NCBI GenBank assembly: GCA_022702705.1
Contig: CM040423.1
Span: 114,199,738 to 114,263,737, forward strand
Length of the DNA: 64,000 nucleotides
Reading direction: 5' to 3'
Origin: Papilionanthe hookeriana x Papilionanthe teres
Lineage: Eukaryota > Streptophyta > Magnoliopsida > Asparagales > Orchidaceae
Part shown: piece after piece, positions 1 to 11,799 of the stretch
How positions within the stretch are numbered: the stretch's first letter is position 1
Layout: each line of letters starts with the position of its first letter
Made by a program: the position numbers and the translations under genes
Notes under the pieces: generated by a model
Told to the model about the DNA's origin: nothing
The model's input: only the letters and a program-made list of their open reading frames with translations
Database searches by the model: none

Positions 1-695
1 AGGAAGAATATCACAAAACTTGGATTTCATATAAAATCAAAGTTACAAAATAATAAACACAACTTATCTCGATTTTTCTCCCCAAGCAGACTCCTTGATG
101 TTCTTCTGACTCTTCCTTCTTGTACAACACACTCAACTAAACTCACTATTATACTCTCTAGAACACACTTACACACACTAATGACACTTTGGAGACACTA
201 AAGACACTAATAAGACACTAAAAAGGACACACCTTCGGCCTAAATTCATCTCTTTTTAAAGAGGGAGAAATATTTCCAAAGGTTGCTTAAGAACCTCTTC
301 AAAAAGCGTCCAGATTCAATGAATCTTGCTTGAACCGACCTTCTCGTCGTCGGCGAGCTCGTTGGCACCTTCGATGGGCTTCTAGAACATAGGCCAACTG
401 CTCAGGCTCGCAGTCGGCGGGCTCGATCTCGCCATCGGCGGGATCCTTTGTAATATATTTGCATGGTCTCGGAAAAAAAATGTCGTTGACGGCCTATTCC
501 TCGCCGTCGGCGGCCAAGTTCAACTTTTGTCTTTTTTGGTCCTTTTTGTTCCAGATTCGCTCTTTTTCTCATTTTTTTGCTCCATTATCTATAAATCTTC
601 ATACCTGCAATAAAACATAGAAAATACATTTCTTTAAAGTGCAATATCATCAAAAATTAATATAAAATCGGTATAAATTTCTTAATACATTTTTC
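1..695 (-). mobile_element. Athila-type LTR fragment (left edge of window)
   Basis: This stretch aligns by eye with the split Athila LTR further right (18170-18561 joined to 46466-46761). It shares the CT-rich leader (about 60-180), a GC-rich run of CGTCGGCG motifs (about 340-520), and the tail with a T-rich run, 'catacctgcaat' and 'aagtgcaatatcatc' (about 550-650). Similarity fades near 695, at the position of the LTR 5' edge at 46761. The orientation is minus. It is clearly diverged from the other copy, so it is a separate, older insertion or a solo LTR; its other end is outside the window. No coding sequence is visible. Confidence 0.7.
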
Positions 696-3260
696 TTTGG
701 TCAGTAATCAATAAGTTTGGAGGATCTGATGTGAATTAAATTTGTAATATTTTTCGTGCTTTATTTCTTTATTATGATAGTTTTATAGGAGGGGACCAAA
801 ACGAGTAGTCCGTCCAATGTCAAAGTAGTCACACCCATGCCAACCCTCAAGCGCATGACACCCGTGTGCTACAAATGGTGCAACAACACTTTGATCTATC
901 AAAAACCGTAATGGGAAGGTTTTGAGGTAATTTTTGTTCCCTAAAGATATATAGGAATGCATGGAAGAATTTGGGCTTCACTTCGTTCATTAGAGGTCTA
1001 CACTTCTCTAATTTTAGGAGACTCCTGGTGTGCCACAAGGTTTTCTCCTTTCGTCTTCCCTTAGAGAGGATCTCTAGAAGACTATGTGCTTTATATGCAT
1101 GAGATTGACCAAGAGTTGCATTGTATGGAGATATTTTCTGAGATTACAAAGAATGATTGGCTCGATTGTAAGTTTTTTTATATTTTATTATATTGTATCT
1201 TCAATATTTGTTGTGAAATGTTTTGTGGTGTCTAACCTCATACATCATAGCCAAATTCTCTTTTATGCTCCTGTGATGTAAGGATATTAGTTTTCTCATT
1301 GTTTCCTTTATGAGTGCTTCCCCAATATATTTTCTTTTGCATTTGAATTTTTTATGTTGATGTGATAACTTTTTACTCATAATTTACTCTTGATTTGACC
1401 AATTAAGATGTTAAAACCTCTTACGACCTAGGAATTCTAACTATTGACTTATAGAACAAGTATGTTAACATAGAATAACATAGTGGAGTATACATATTAT
1501 TTTTAGCCAAAATATGAGGCTAGAGATTGTCAATAAACATTGTCTGGTTAAATCCCTTTAATTGTACAAGATTTACATAAATTTTTACGACTTAGACATA
1601 GGTTATGGAGGATTTATACCTGGTTTTCAACAATTACTTAAAAAAAATCACAGAATCAAATCAAAAAATCTCTAGACCAATGCCGAAGGAGCATGAACGT
1701 CATCGCCTCTGAAAACTCTCTCAGATTTTCATGTTTTTTTCTAATTTCTAATATAGGAATTTAGAATATTTTTCTCTTTGCAACATTGAAGACTTCAAAC
1801 TTGGCTTAAGATTTTAATATACTAGAATTTCTCATAATAGAAATATTTAACAAAGTTCCTTATCAGATTGATATGCTGAAACTAATTTTGTATATTACTT
1901 GAAAGATCAATTTATTTACATGATTGACAAATTGCTTTGGAGCAACTTTAGGGATCAAGTTTTTGATAACATTGTCGAAAGTCATTATCATGCCTTCAAT
2001 ATGGGTGTTATATGTTACGTCCTTATTTGGGATACAACATTTCCAAGTAGGGATAATTAATGGTAAGAGATCGGTGATGTAAGTAGTAGCAGCCAGCAGT
2101 AGTTGACAGCTTTGAAGGTTAGAATTTATCATCTTGGCTTTAGTTAACGTTATACATTACTGTTGTATTTGGCAGATAATGTTTGTAAACATGAATCACC
2201 GATAGCAGGAGGTCGAGAATTATAAGCAGTGATGACTCATGGTGGTTGATGTGGCCGGCGGGTGGTTGTTGATAGTAATTGGCAACTACGGAGGCTGGAA
2301 ATTATTGTGGGCTCTGCAGTTTAGAACGGGTTCTGAAATTCCTCATTTTCTCCTCTTCCACTCAAGTAAAAAGAAGAGCATCTTATTTTACCATCTATAG
2401 TAGTGGCATTTTTGTTTGTTAGCGAATGACTTTCTTAACCATTTAATCAGATGACTAATATTGGCCCCATTAATTATAATAATTTTCAGTTTTTAAGAAC
2501 CTTAATGATTTTGAGCTCATTTGGATTCCTCTCACTGACACTTTATTTGACTATAAATTTGTCAATGGTGGAGTTCATTTTACTGTAAAATTAACTATCC
2601 AAAGCCTATGTTTTAATGATTATATTTAGATTTGATATGACTTGAATTAATTTTTTTATCATTGGGTTTGTCATAGCGAGATTTAATTTGACTTGAATTG
2701 AATAAATCAAAGATGATCACTTTGAGGATAAGCTTGTTGAATTTTGAGCAGAAGATCTTTAAATTTGATTGAAACATTTATTGTTTAAGAAATAGAATAA
2801 GATTCATATTCCATAAAAAATTTTTGATGAAAATTTATATCTTATCATGTATTAGAAATTTTTTTTAATATTAAATTTTTGAAAAAATATTTTCGAATAT
2901 ATGTTTCAACAAAAAGAATAATGAATAATACTAAAAAAATATAAGGGTTAGGAAAGGTAATAGAATCTTTCCATCAATTAGGAGATTTAAATTTCAAGTA
3001 TATTTTAATTATTAATTTTTAAATAAAATCCCAAGTATCAACTTTCTTTAGAAAAAAAAACTTAATGTAAGTATGAATCTAAATACACATTATTGGAGAC
3101 AAAATAATATATATTTCACAAAATTTAAAAAAATAAAAACGGGAGATTTCGGTCTTCTGCGATTCGACGCGCTTTTCTTTTTACTTCACTCGTAATACTG
3201 CCAACCTTCCTAATCATTTCATTTCACATCAGTGTGAAGTCATCTACGACAGGGCAGCTC
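696..3260. other. AT-rich intergenic DNA upstream of the protease gene
   Basis: No convincing coding region is visible. Short ORFs (for example 847-1038 and 1863-2132 on minus, 1084-1281 on plus) have no recognisable domain and a composition like random AT-rich DNA. A GC-richer patch at about 2210-2340 has no clear reading frame. The last few hundred bases presumably include the distal promoter of the gene that follows. Confidence 0.6.
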
Positions 3261-3263
3261 TGC

Positions 3264-3271
3264 TATTTATA
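3264..3271 (+). promoter_or_regulatory. TATA box of the aspartic protease gene
   Basis: TATTTATA lies 40-47 bases before the ATG at 3311. It is followed by a CT-rich stretch ('cttccttttt ctttcttcca'), typical of plant transcription starts. Initiation would be expected about 30 bases downstream, near 3295-3300, giving a very short 5' leader. Confidence 0.75.
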
Positions 3272-3310
3272 CGCGCTCAGCTTCCTTTTTCTTTCTTCCA
3301 CACTCGAATA

Positions 3311-4606
3311 ATGGCATTTTCTCCTTCCTCTGCTCCAGGGTTCTTTCCACTTCTCGCCGCGATCATTGTTATCCTACAACTCCAATCCTATGAAACACAT
3401 GCAGGAGGCTTGGCTTTACCTCTTCGAACCCAAAGGCTACAATCTTTATCGACCCCGCACTCTCCCAACAAGCTCCGGTTCCACCGAAACGTTAGCCTTA
3501 CTGTCACCATCGCCGTAGGCACCCCACCACAGAACGTCACCATGGTTCTCGACACAGGAAGCGAGCTATCATGGCTGCCTTGTGACACCGTACCCTTTTC
3601 TCAGTTTCGCCCTAGAGCGTCCACTTCTTACAGTCCCATAACCTGTTCCTCTCCAACCTGCAAGTCCCAAACCAGAGACCTACCAAATCTAAGCTCCTGT
3701 GACTCAGCCACCCACAACTGCCACGTCTCCCTTACTTACGCGGATGCCTCCACTGCCGAGGGCACGCTTGTATCCGACCTCTTCGTCGTCGGCGGCCCGC
3801 CTGCTCGCCGCACCACCTTCGGCTGCATGTCATCCGCTTACTCAGCCGCCGCTGGTGATACCGCAGCTGCCGGCATGCTGGGAATGAACCGTGGCGCTCT
3901 CTCCTTCGTCGCTCAGACCAAAACCTCTCGCTTCTCCTACTGCATCTCCGACCGCGATGCCGGCGTTCTCCTCCTCGGACCCTCCAACATCGTCCCTCTC
4001 AACTACACTCCGCTCGTTCAAATCTCCCTCCCGCTCCCATACTTCGACCGCGTCGCCTACTCTGTCCAATTGGAAACCATACGCGTCGGAGCTAAAACTC
4101 TTCCGATCCCCAAATCAGTTCTTCTCCCCGATCACACCGGCGCAGGACAGACCATGGTGGATTCCGGCACACAGTTCAGTTTTCTGCTTGGTCAGGCTTA
4201 TGAAATCCTAAAAGATGAGTTTTTGAGGCAGACCAAAGGTGTTCTGACTCTGGAGAAAGGATATGTATTTCAGGGGGCGTTCGATACGTGCTTCAGAGGG
4301 ACGGAGTTGGCCGCGGCTGCTGCAGTGCGGCGGATTCCGGCTGTTGTATTGGGATTCCAAGGGGCAGAGGTAGCGGTAGCCGGTGAGCGGTTGCTGCACC
4401 GAGTGGAAGGGGAGAGGAGGGCAAATAACGAGGGGATTTGGTGCTTCACTTTTGGGAATTCGGACTTGGTGCCCATGGAGGCGTACATTATAGGCCATCA
4501 CCATCAGCAAAATATTTGGGTGGAGTATGATCTGGAGAACAGTCGGGTCGGGTTCGCCCCAGTCAAGTGCGACCTCGCAAGCAGGAAGTTAGGTGTGGTG
4601 CTTTAA
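3311..4606 (+). CDS. PCS1-like pepsin-type (A1) aspartic protease, intronless
   Basis: A 431-residue plant atypical aspartic protease of the PCS1 subclade. Residues 1-31 form a signal peptide with a hydrophobic stretch at about 11-25, so the protein should enter the secretory pathway. The catalytic motifs are DTGSELSWL (Asp81) and DSGTQFSFL (Asp284). The flap Tyr143 lies in LTYADAST. Cysteines at 91, 112, 117, 130, 137, 172, 211, 327, 378 and 420 fit the cysteine-rich plant N-terminal domain. The C-terminal IIGHHHQQNIWVEYDL motif is typical of the PCS1 group; in Arabidopsis PCS1 affects cell survival in gametes and embryos. As is usual in the subclade, there is no intron and no plant-specific insert. 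The ATG at 3311 is supported by the TATA box 40 bases upstream and by the signal peptide. The coding region is much richer in GC than its surroundings. It looks intact and is the only intact host gene in the window. Exact orthology within the subclade is inferred. Confidence 0.95.
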   Translation: MAFSPSSAPGFFPLLAAIIVILQLQSYETHAGGLALPLRTQRLQSLSTPHSPNKLRFHRNVSLTVTIAVGTPPQNVTMVLDTGSELSWLPCDTVPFSQFRPRASTSYSPITCSSPTCKSQTRDLPNLSSCDSATHNCHVSLTYADASTAEGTLVSDLFVVGGPPARRTTFGCMSSAYSAAAGDTAAAGMLGMNRGALSFVAQTKTSRFSYCISDRDAGVLLLGPSNIVPLNYTPLVQISLPLPYFDRVAYSVQLETIRVGAKTLPIPKSVLLPDHTGAGQTMVDSGTQFSFLLGQAYEILKDEFLRQTKGVLTLEKGYVFQGAFDTCFRGTELAAAAAVRRIPAVVLGFQGAEVAVAGERLLHRVEGERRANNEGIWCFTFGNSDLVPMEAYIIGHHHQQNIWVEYDLENSRVGFAPVKCDLASRKLGVVL

Positions 4607-4612
4607 GTTATT

Positions 4613-4618
4613 AATAAA
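4613..4618 (+). terminator. Poly(A) signal AATAAA
   Basis: Canonical AATAAA seven bases after the stop codon, followed by T/GT-rich sequence. Plant near-upstream elements usually lie 10-30 bases before cleavage, so this may serve an early site. More AT-rich possible sites follow to about 4760. Confidence 0.5.
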
Positions 4619-5590
4619 ATGTCGGAGATCTTATTGTAATCTAACGGAGACGGTTTTGCTGTTATATACGGGTTGGGGTTTTATGTAGTAGTGATGGTTT
4701 GGGTAAATTTGTAATGCAAACTGTACAGTAAATATATGGGTTATTTTCTAATATAAGTTGAAGTATGGCTAAATTTTGTTCTGGCTGATCATAATCTTTT
4801 ATTTTTCGTCTTGAAGTGAAAAATGGAAAAGTTTTACATTTAACGCAATAGTATTTTTGAAATAAAAAATGTTTTACAGATTGAAATCATGTAAAAATGT
4901 CAAATTTAATGATGTAATAAATTGACATATGGTATGTTTGAGTCTGTGGGGACCTTAACTTTAATTTCTTACGCTTTGAAATGATAATGGTATACGTCCT
5001 GTCAGATGTGGTGCTATTTTTGAAATGAAAAATGCTTTTTTGATTTAAGTCATGCTTAAAATGAGAAGACTTCAAATGTTCATACATATTATTATCCATT
5101 CAACAATTTTAATTATTCATCATTTTGAAATATGTATTATCAGCATGGTTGGAGGTACATTAGGGGTGATTCGAGAAGCAAACTTTTATCCGACAATTGG
5201 AGACGGGATAAATCTCGACATAATTTTTCGACAAAGAAATATATAAATATTAATTTAAAAATATTTAAAATTTAGATTTCAACAAATTTTATTCAAGTAT
5301 AGTGGCTCAACCGGACGAACAAAATGACAATAAAATTTATTTAATCTGAGCTAAATCAAATTCAAATCAAGCTGTTAAACTGTTTTTAAAATATTCTATT
5401 GTCTAATTGTAAAAGTCATATGAATTATAAATTCTACAAGTTTATGTTGGAATCGAGTATCTTCATAGCCATGATCACTCCATTCTGATATCATATAGAT
5501 ACTCCGATGACTCAAAGGATATCATTTGATCAAGGAAATTTTTTCGGGATGTAATGTGGTCAAGATTTATTTCTTATTTGCAGGGAAAAG
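4619..5590. other. AT-rich spacer between protease gene and LINE
   Basis: No gene or repeat recognised. At 5561-5583 there is a T-rich run ending in TTGCAG, which resembles a 3' splice site just before the LINE target site (see findings). Confidence 0.5.
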
Positions 5591-5601
5591 GAGTTGAAGT
5601 A
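5591..5601 (+). repeat. Target site duplication of the LINE, left copy
   Basis: GAGTTGAAGTA occurs here and again at 7184-7194, directly after the poly(A) tail of the LINE. This marks the exact insertion ends. Confidence 0.85.
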
Positions 5602-7183
5602 AACCCTCTTTCTATTACTCTTTCTAATTCTGATTAATATATCTGGAAAGAAATGTTGAATGTTTCTATGCATGTTGAAAGCTTAATGAGCTCGAATATT
5701 GGCCAAGGAAATATTTCATTTTGGGATGATGATTGGACCACTTATGGTCCTCTTGCTAACCTTTATGGTGGGCCTCATAATATTAATACTAAGGTTAATG
5801 AATTCTGGGAATTTTCTTCCTGGAATTTGGCTCAGCTGGACTGCATGGTTCATTCTAAAGATGCTTCATTTATTTTGAAAATTCATTTACTTCCTGTTAA
5901 AACTGATATTCCTAAAATCAAAGGTAAGTTGGGGGAAACAATTACTAAGTCTTTTGCATCTTTAGAGAGTTTTTCTCCGGGTTTTGATTTTTACTGGATG
6001 TGGAATAAGTGGCTTAAACCCTCTATTTCTTTCATTAGCTGGAGACTCATTCATAATTGTGTTCCTATAGATGATATTCTTAAACTTAAAGGGTTGAGAA
6101 TTGTTTCTAGATGTTATTTTTGTAGGAATTGTGAAGAATCTACTCTTCACATTTTCAGTAGCTGCTGGTTTGCTTGGGATATTTGGACTACTATTTTTAC
6201 CTTTTGTGGTCGAATAGGCTCTTTCTCTGGTTATAATTCTATCTTGGAGATTTTTAGAGACTCGAACATGAGAGGGCATCCTTTTATTAATGTTATTCCC
6301 TCTATAGTCATTTGGTTATATCGTAATAACCATAAATTTAATGATACATTTGTTAATTCAAAACAGGTTATTTGTCAAATTTTTTCATATATTTCTAAAT
6401 GTTTATCTGTTTATAATTTGAAGCATTGTAACAATAATTTCATTCCCTCGATTGCTCTTAATCTTGGCATTGAGTTGCAGCATTCGACTAGATGCTATAA
6501 TCATGTTTTATGGTCCAAATCGTCAGCTCCTTTTATTAAATTCAATACTGACGGTTCTTGGAAACCTTCTATTGTTGGGATAGGTGGAATCTATAGAGAT
6601 TGGAATGGATTAGTGCTTTACTGGTTTGCTGCTCCTCTTTTTACTTTATCTCCTTTAATTGCTGAGGCTGAAGCTTTAATCTTTGCTCTTCTTATTGCTA
6701 AGAGAATGGGATGGCAGAACATTATATTAGAAATAGATTCTTTATATCTTTAGAATATTTGTAACTTTAATCTTAGCTGTCATTTGAGTATATTATTGCA
6801 GGTTAAAAAGATCAACTCTCTTGCTTCTGGAATGAATATCATTTGGAATCACACTATGAGGGAGGACAATAAAGTGACAGATTGGATTGCGAAGCTTGGA
6901 ACATACTTAAAGAAACATGTAGTATCAAATTTAGTTCCTGATTTCTTATATTCTGTGGTTTCATTAGATTTTTAGGTTGTGCTTGTATCTAATTTTCTAT
7001 TGTGTGGTTTATGTTGTGTCGCGTTGCGTTGTATTTTTCATTTTTTAGAAAAGGGTCTAATTTTTATATTTTATGGGGTTTTGTAGGGTGTGTGTATTTG
7101 AAACTTTTTTCCCGGTTTTGTACTTTTTTATTTTTGGAGCAATAAAATTGAGCCATAGTGCTCTTTTATATATAAAAAAAAAA
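5602..7183 (+). mobile_element. 5'-truncated L1-type LINE (non-LTR retrotransposon)
   Basis: A 1.58-kb insertion bounded by an 11-bp target duplication and ending in a short poly(A) tract (7174-7183). Only the C-terminal part of ORF2 remains, followed by a short 3' UTR (6976-7173). The 5' truncation, oligo(A) end and target duplication are the standard signature of target-primed reverse transcription. Confidence 0.93.
5653..6975 (+). pseudogene. LINE ORF2 C-terminus: zf-RVT and RNase H, one internal stop
   Basis: The frame runs to 6975 with one in-frame TAG at 6751-6753; a further in-frame TAA lies at 5635-5637, upstream of the ATG. The N-terminal part has the IGQGNISFWDDDW motif found after the RT of plant LINEs. 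Around residue 135 begins the zinc-binding zf-RVT domain (SWRLIHNCVPI, then CYFCRNCEESTLHIF). A C-terminal RNase H (RVT_3 type) starts near residue 296 with FNTDGSW and continues through EAEALIFAL, DSLYL and, after the stop, DNKVTDWIAKLG. EN and RT domains are missing because of 5' truncation. It cannot be active by itself. Confidence 0.9.
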
Positions 7184-7194
7184 GAGTTGAAGTA
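7184..7194 (+). repeat. Target site duplication of the LINE, right copy
   Basis: Second copy of GAGTTGAAGTA immediately after the poly(A) run, matching 5591-5601. Confidence 0.85.
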
Positions 7195-10100
7195 TAGTGT
7201 CGCTGATCCGACAAGCTCCTCCCACTCCTTTGGGAGCCAACCAGAATCTAGTCCCGCTCGCCGCCTCCCACTCGCCATCGACCAACATCGGTAGCCATGT
7301 GCTCCTTGAGGTAAAATCTCTTATAGAATCACAACATACATCATGGAATCTCAACATACGTTGTGAAACAATGAAGCACCCGGTGGAGCAGTACACCATG
7401 CAGGTTTGTGAATGAGTCAATTTTAGCTGAGTCAGGGTTGACTTAAAATAAAATCGAAACTAAATTAAATGGAATGAAATTGCCTCATGGATCGATTCAA
7501 TTAAATTCAATCTGATCTGATTAAAACTGAAAGATTTACAAGTCGTTTCGTATTGTAAAATAGCTGGCTCGAAGCCCATTTCTTAGCTCATGAGCATGAA
7601 CGATTCGGCTCAAATGCATGTTCAAGCTGGCTCAAAACCCTACCCGCGCTAGCACAATCATTTGTCGGCTTGAGACTCTGTTCTTTAGTTGACTCGAACT
7701 TTACTTGAGTTGGATAAAAAATCATAATTTGCCATCTCGAAAACTTTATTTGAACAAAAAATATTTAATAATATTAAAAATAAAATGCAAACTACACAGT
7801 AACTCATAAAATAATTTTTTCATTGAAGAAAATCATCAAATTACAAATTTACATTAAGGCGAAACAAATATTATTTATAAACTTATATTTAGAACCCATA
7901 AATTACAAATTATATATAATAAATTAAAAAATTTCAATTTGAAATTTCAAATATGAAAATTAAGTATAAGTTGAAGTATCGTCTACTCTTTGCTTCTTGA
8001 ATCTTGATGACTTTCATCCTAAAAAATTTCTTCGAAGCGACAAAAACTATAGGACTTTAAAAGAAAAAAATTCTTCAGCTGTGTGCTTCAAGTCTTACAA
8101 CATAATGAAATACAAAAACAGAAAGACATAACATATGCATATTTACCAACAGTCTCCACATCGACACCAAAAATGAATTTAGAAATAAAAAGTAGACTAA
8201 AATGTCTTCTTGATAAACAAATCAATATAAGACTTCAAGCCTCTCCCCAAATATCAATTCCCTCCTCTGTTAACATCTTAATGTCAACATTGTAGATAAA
8301 TTTTTAGATCAATACAAGCAATAAAACCATCATAAATGAATTTAGAAACATACGCACAACTTTTGCTTGAATAGATCATGCTTCAGTTCTTCAAAGTTCA
8401 AACTCAACTCACTTCAAACTGCTTTGATTTTTCATACTTCAATCACAAATCAAATAGTTTATCATTAGCTAGACTCATGTTTTCTATTGAGCTATTGAGA
8501 TATTATTCCAATAGAAATGTAGGATTTATTTTGCCAAAAAGAAATTCAGATAGGAGATCTTAAAAATTATAAATGCACCAAAAGAATCCTTCAATTTCAG
8601 CTCTAAGACTCTAACTGGTTTCCAATGAAAATTAGGTCAGAAACAATAAGTATCAATTAATCAAGACATTACACATCAATGTAAGTGATTAAGCCACAAA
8701 TATCTTTCCTGCCAAAGGTATAGATATGTAAATAAAACCTGAATCAAATAATAACCAATTACCAAACGAACTAATACTTAAAAGTGCAACTTAATAAACG
8801 AATTACTCAACCCAATGGCAATCCAGATGTCCCTAGTTTGACCGAAGCCAGTTAATAATTCAAATGAAATATTAATTTTACAAAAAAAATATCTATACTT
8901 TGTTTAGAACAGGTAAGTTGATGGAAAACAGTTACGTTCAAAATAGGTATGTTGATAAAAAAACAAGAAAGGTGATGAAAAATTGGTAAGTTGATGGCAA
9001 ACAGATATGTTCACTGATTAATGCTACTTAATGCATTAAAGCCTCTTACTTTCCACAAAACATTGTTTAAAGCTATTATTTTCATATTTAAGAAATATAA
9101 GTGTCAAAATCAACATTATATCTTTGTCTTTTCTATCAAGCACCAAAAAGGTAAACTTACATATGAAAAAAGATACCACCCATAATAAAAATAGAAAAGA
9201 CAATTCCAGCTAGAGAAATCAGTACAAGTATCCATATCATAAATCTAGAAAATAAAAAAATACAATCCAACCACCAAGTTAACATCTATAAAATAAATAT
9301 GAAACAGAAAACACGTTAGCTCCCAAATTTTTACCTTCTTCTAATAAAATCAAAGCTAAAAAAAAATCCAGGCTTATGTAGTCAACTCCATCCAAAATTT
9401 TCCGCAAGTTGGCGTGGCATTAAATAGTTTGAAACATTTGCTACAACCTACAAGTTTTGAAATTTTCAAATTCTAGATAATACCCTAAAATGCATATCAA
9501 TATTTTAGCATATCATCCTTAAAAAAAAAGGAAAGATTCTAGATAACCAATTGAGCCACTACGGTTGCCTAACATCATTGCTACATCAAAAATAAAATGA
9601 AGTGCACAAAATAACCAATCATTTTACCAAACATGAACCAAGTGTAGTGTCTAATCATTATCAAAAACATGAGAACAAAAAAATAGAAAAAAGTAATAAC
9701 AACCAACTAGAAGAGACATAAAGATAAGACTAGCTAAATAGCTAACCCCATGTCCCTAGTGAATCTAAACATAACATCATCCTTCACCATTCAATAATGA
9801 CTCTTTCAATGGAAATAAAATTGAATGCAAAAAAAAAAAGATAATTAGAAAATATAAAATCAGCTAAGTAGCCAACCCATAAATCCAAATGCAACAACTT
9901 GTTGTCACAACCACAAGCAAAGAAACAATTCAAGTACGTAGACAGTTATATTACAAAACAATATATGTTCAAGTTCATGAAATTAAAATCATATTTATAA
10001 TAAGTTGCAAAATAAAGAAATTTATTATTCTTAATTAGCAATTATCTTTCCAGTATCCAAATAAATTACTTTTTTAATTTTGAGACACATCACTCATAAT

Positions 10101-10229
10101 TTCAAGAACACATACTGCTAATTTCTCTTCAACAACAGTCTCAAAATAAAATTACAAAAGTGAGTTAGAAATTTATGTAGATCTATATAAAAGTAAAATT
10201 TAATAAGAAGAAAAAAGAAAAAATTATAC
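7195..10229. other. Unassigned AT-rich DNA
   Basis: The first 230 bases are GC-richer and may be an exon remnant that continues sequence left of the LINE (see findings). From about 7440 to 10229 I see only AT-rich sequence with short ORFs without recognisable domains. A stretch at 7560-7720 is rich in GGCTC and CTCGA words, common in old plant repeats. Confidence 0.5.
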
Positions 10230-11515
10230 ATTACCAATGGTTCCTTTGATGATTTATATGGAGACCAAATCTAATTTACAGTGCACACTAAGACATATAG
10301 TGTTTTTATTGAAATTAAACTTCTATAATCATCTACCACATGTCCTCATGCACTAAATGCTAACTCATATGTAGTGGTTGTGATTAGAACTTTAAACATA
10401 TCATTCATCAGCTTATAAAGAGTTCTTTTATATCATGGTGGATATTTTCCACCTTTCCAAAGTATCGAAGTTCGAATCGAGGTATTAGCATAAGCTTTTT
10501 TCATTTATAACTCATGGTCGGACTTTTATGGATGTAGAAGCCCATTCAAAGCTTTAAAATCATACAAACCAACCAATTCATCAAATGAATTGCTACTTCC
10601 ATGAGTTATGATAGTTTTCGCTATTTGAGAGTTAGAGATGGATGCTTCACTAACATTTTCATATTTTACCGACAACATAGAAGGAGTACATCTCAAAAAC
10701 TTTATGCTTCACAATATCCTTCTTTCCATTCATACAACTATCACCATATATTTGTGGATAATAACAATTGATCGCAAAATATTATATTGTAGAATGTAAA
10801 ATGCAAGAAATCGAGAATAACATAGAACAGTATTTCAATACATATAAAAATTTGACTTTACGGTTCTTACCATATTAGAAATAAAAATAAAATGAGATAA
10901 GCATTCCCTATCCTAAATTTTCCTCTTGAGTATTCAATTATGAAGAAGTCTATTTGAAGTAGGATAAGCTGAGCCTGGCAAAATTTCAATTATTTAATGA
11001 CAAATATGGAGCAATTCTTTAACCTTATCAAATTGATCTCATTCAACCGTTTGATGGAAAAAAACATATTAAGATCCCGTAAAACATATTCAAGAAATAT
11101 TTTTTATAGTAAAACAAAATTTAACATTTCATATGTGGAGTTCCAACGTGTAGGGACATTAATGCATAGTTACTTCATTGTTGCCTAACCAATTTGTATT
11201 ACACTCTCACCTAATTTATGTAACTGACTACCGGATCTCTTTGTAAATAGTATGACCTCTCTAACATTTTCAATTTCCTTCCCAATTTTTTTAAAATCAT
11301 TTTGCACCATTAAATTTAAAATATGTACAACATAACAAATAGAATAAATCTCCCATAATGGAAAATTAGATCTTCTAATCAACAATCCCTTTAAATTTCA
11401 AGTAAATACATCATTTGATGATGCATCATCCAAACTAATATTACTAAATATATTTTACATACCTCATTGTGACAAACTATAAAAAGTTACTTAGGAAAGA
11501 ATATATTGATTATAG
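10230..11515 (-). pseudogene. Decayed hAT-family transposase
   Basis: Minus-strand translation gives three hAT landmarks in the right order. First comes a catalytic-core segment with SLDDASSNDV at about 11420-11440. Next is the long open part at 11385-11185 with YVVHILNLMVQ and the IENVRE region, followed by NVPTRWNSTYEML at about 11160-11120. Last is the C-terminal dimerisation region at 10230-10400 (YELAFSA, stop, GHVVDDYR, then IKTLYVLVCT). Several stops and frameshifts break it, and the zinc-finger N-terminus is missing because the remnant ends at the CACTA-like terminus at 11516. No hAT terminal repeats or 8-bp duplication were found. Confidence 0.8.
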
Positions 11516-11799
11516 CACTACAAGAATTTCTGCCATTTCTGACACTCGACCTTTATAGGTTAATACCAAATAACCTGCTAGTTATTGATTTTTTGATGAG
11601 TTATCGACTATTTATATGACATAGCAAAAATGCTTATCAGTAATTTGAAAACCAGCACAAATTCGGATGGATTCTATCTTCCAATGATTTTCTGAAAATA
11701 TATGATCACCATTTTGGATAAATAAATAAGCGCGTGCCAGGTGTCAGTTGTTGTAAGTTCTTAATAAACGGTGAGTAAATTGTTGTCGGTCACCAAATT
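11516..11799 (+). mobile_element. CACTA-like transposon terminus (one end only)
   Basis: CACTACAAGAATTTCTG is the typical terminal sequence of plant CACTA (En/Spm) elements, reading inward to the right. It sits exactly where hAT homology stops. The AT-rich sequence that follows up to about 11800 shows no coding potential. A matching opposite end was not found, so it is probably a truncated or decayed CACTA end. A chance match cannot be excluded. Confidence 0.5.

Noticed and set aside
3388..3588. Minus-strand and other-frame ORFs overlapping the protease gene (also 3699-4510)
   Set aside because: Shadow frames of a GC-rich coding region with a clear plus-strand gene.
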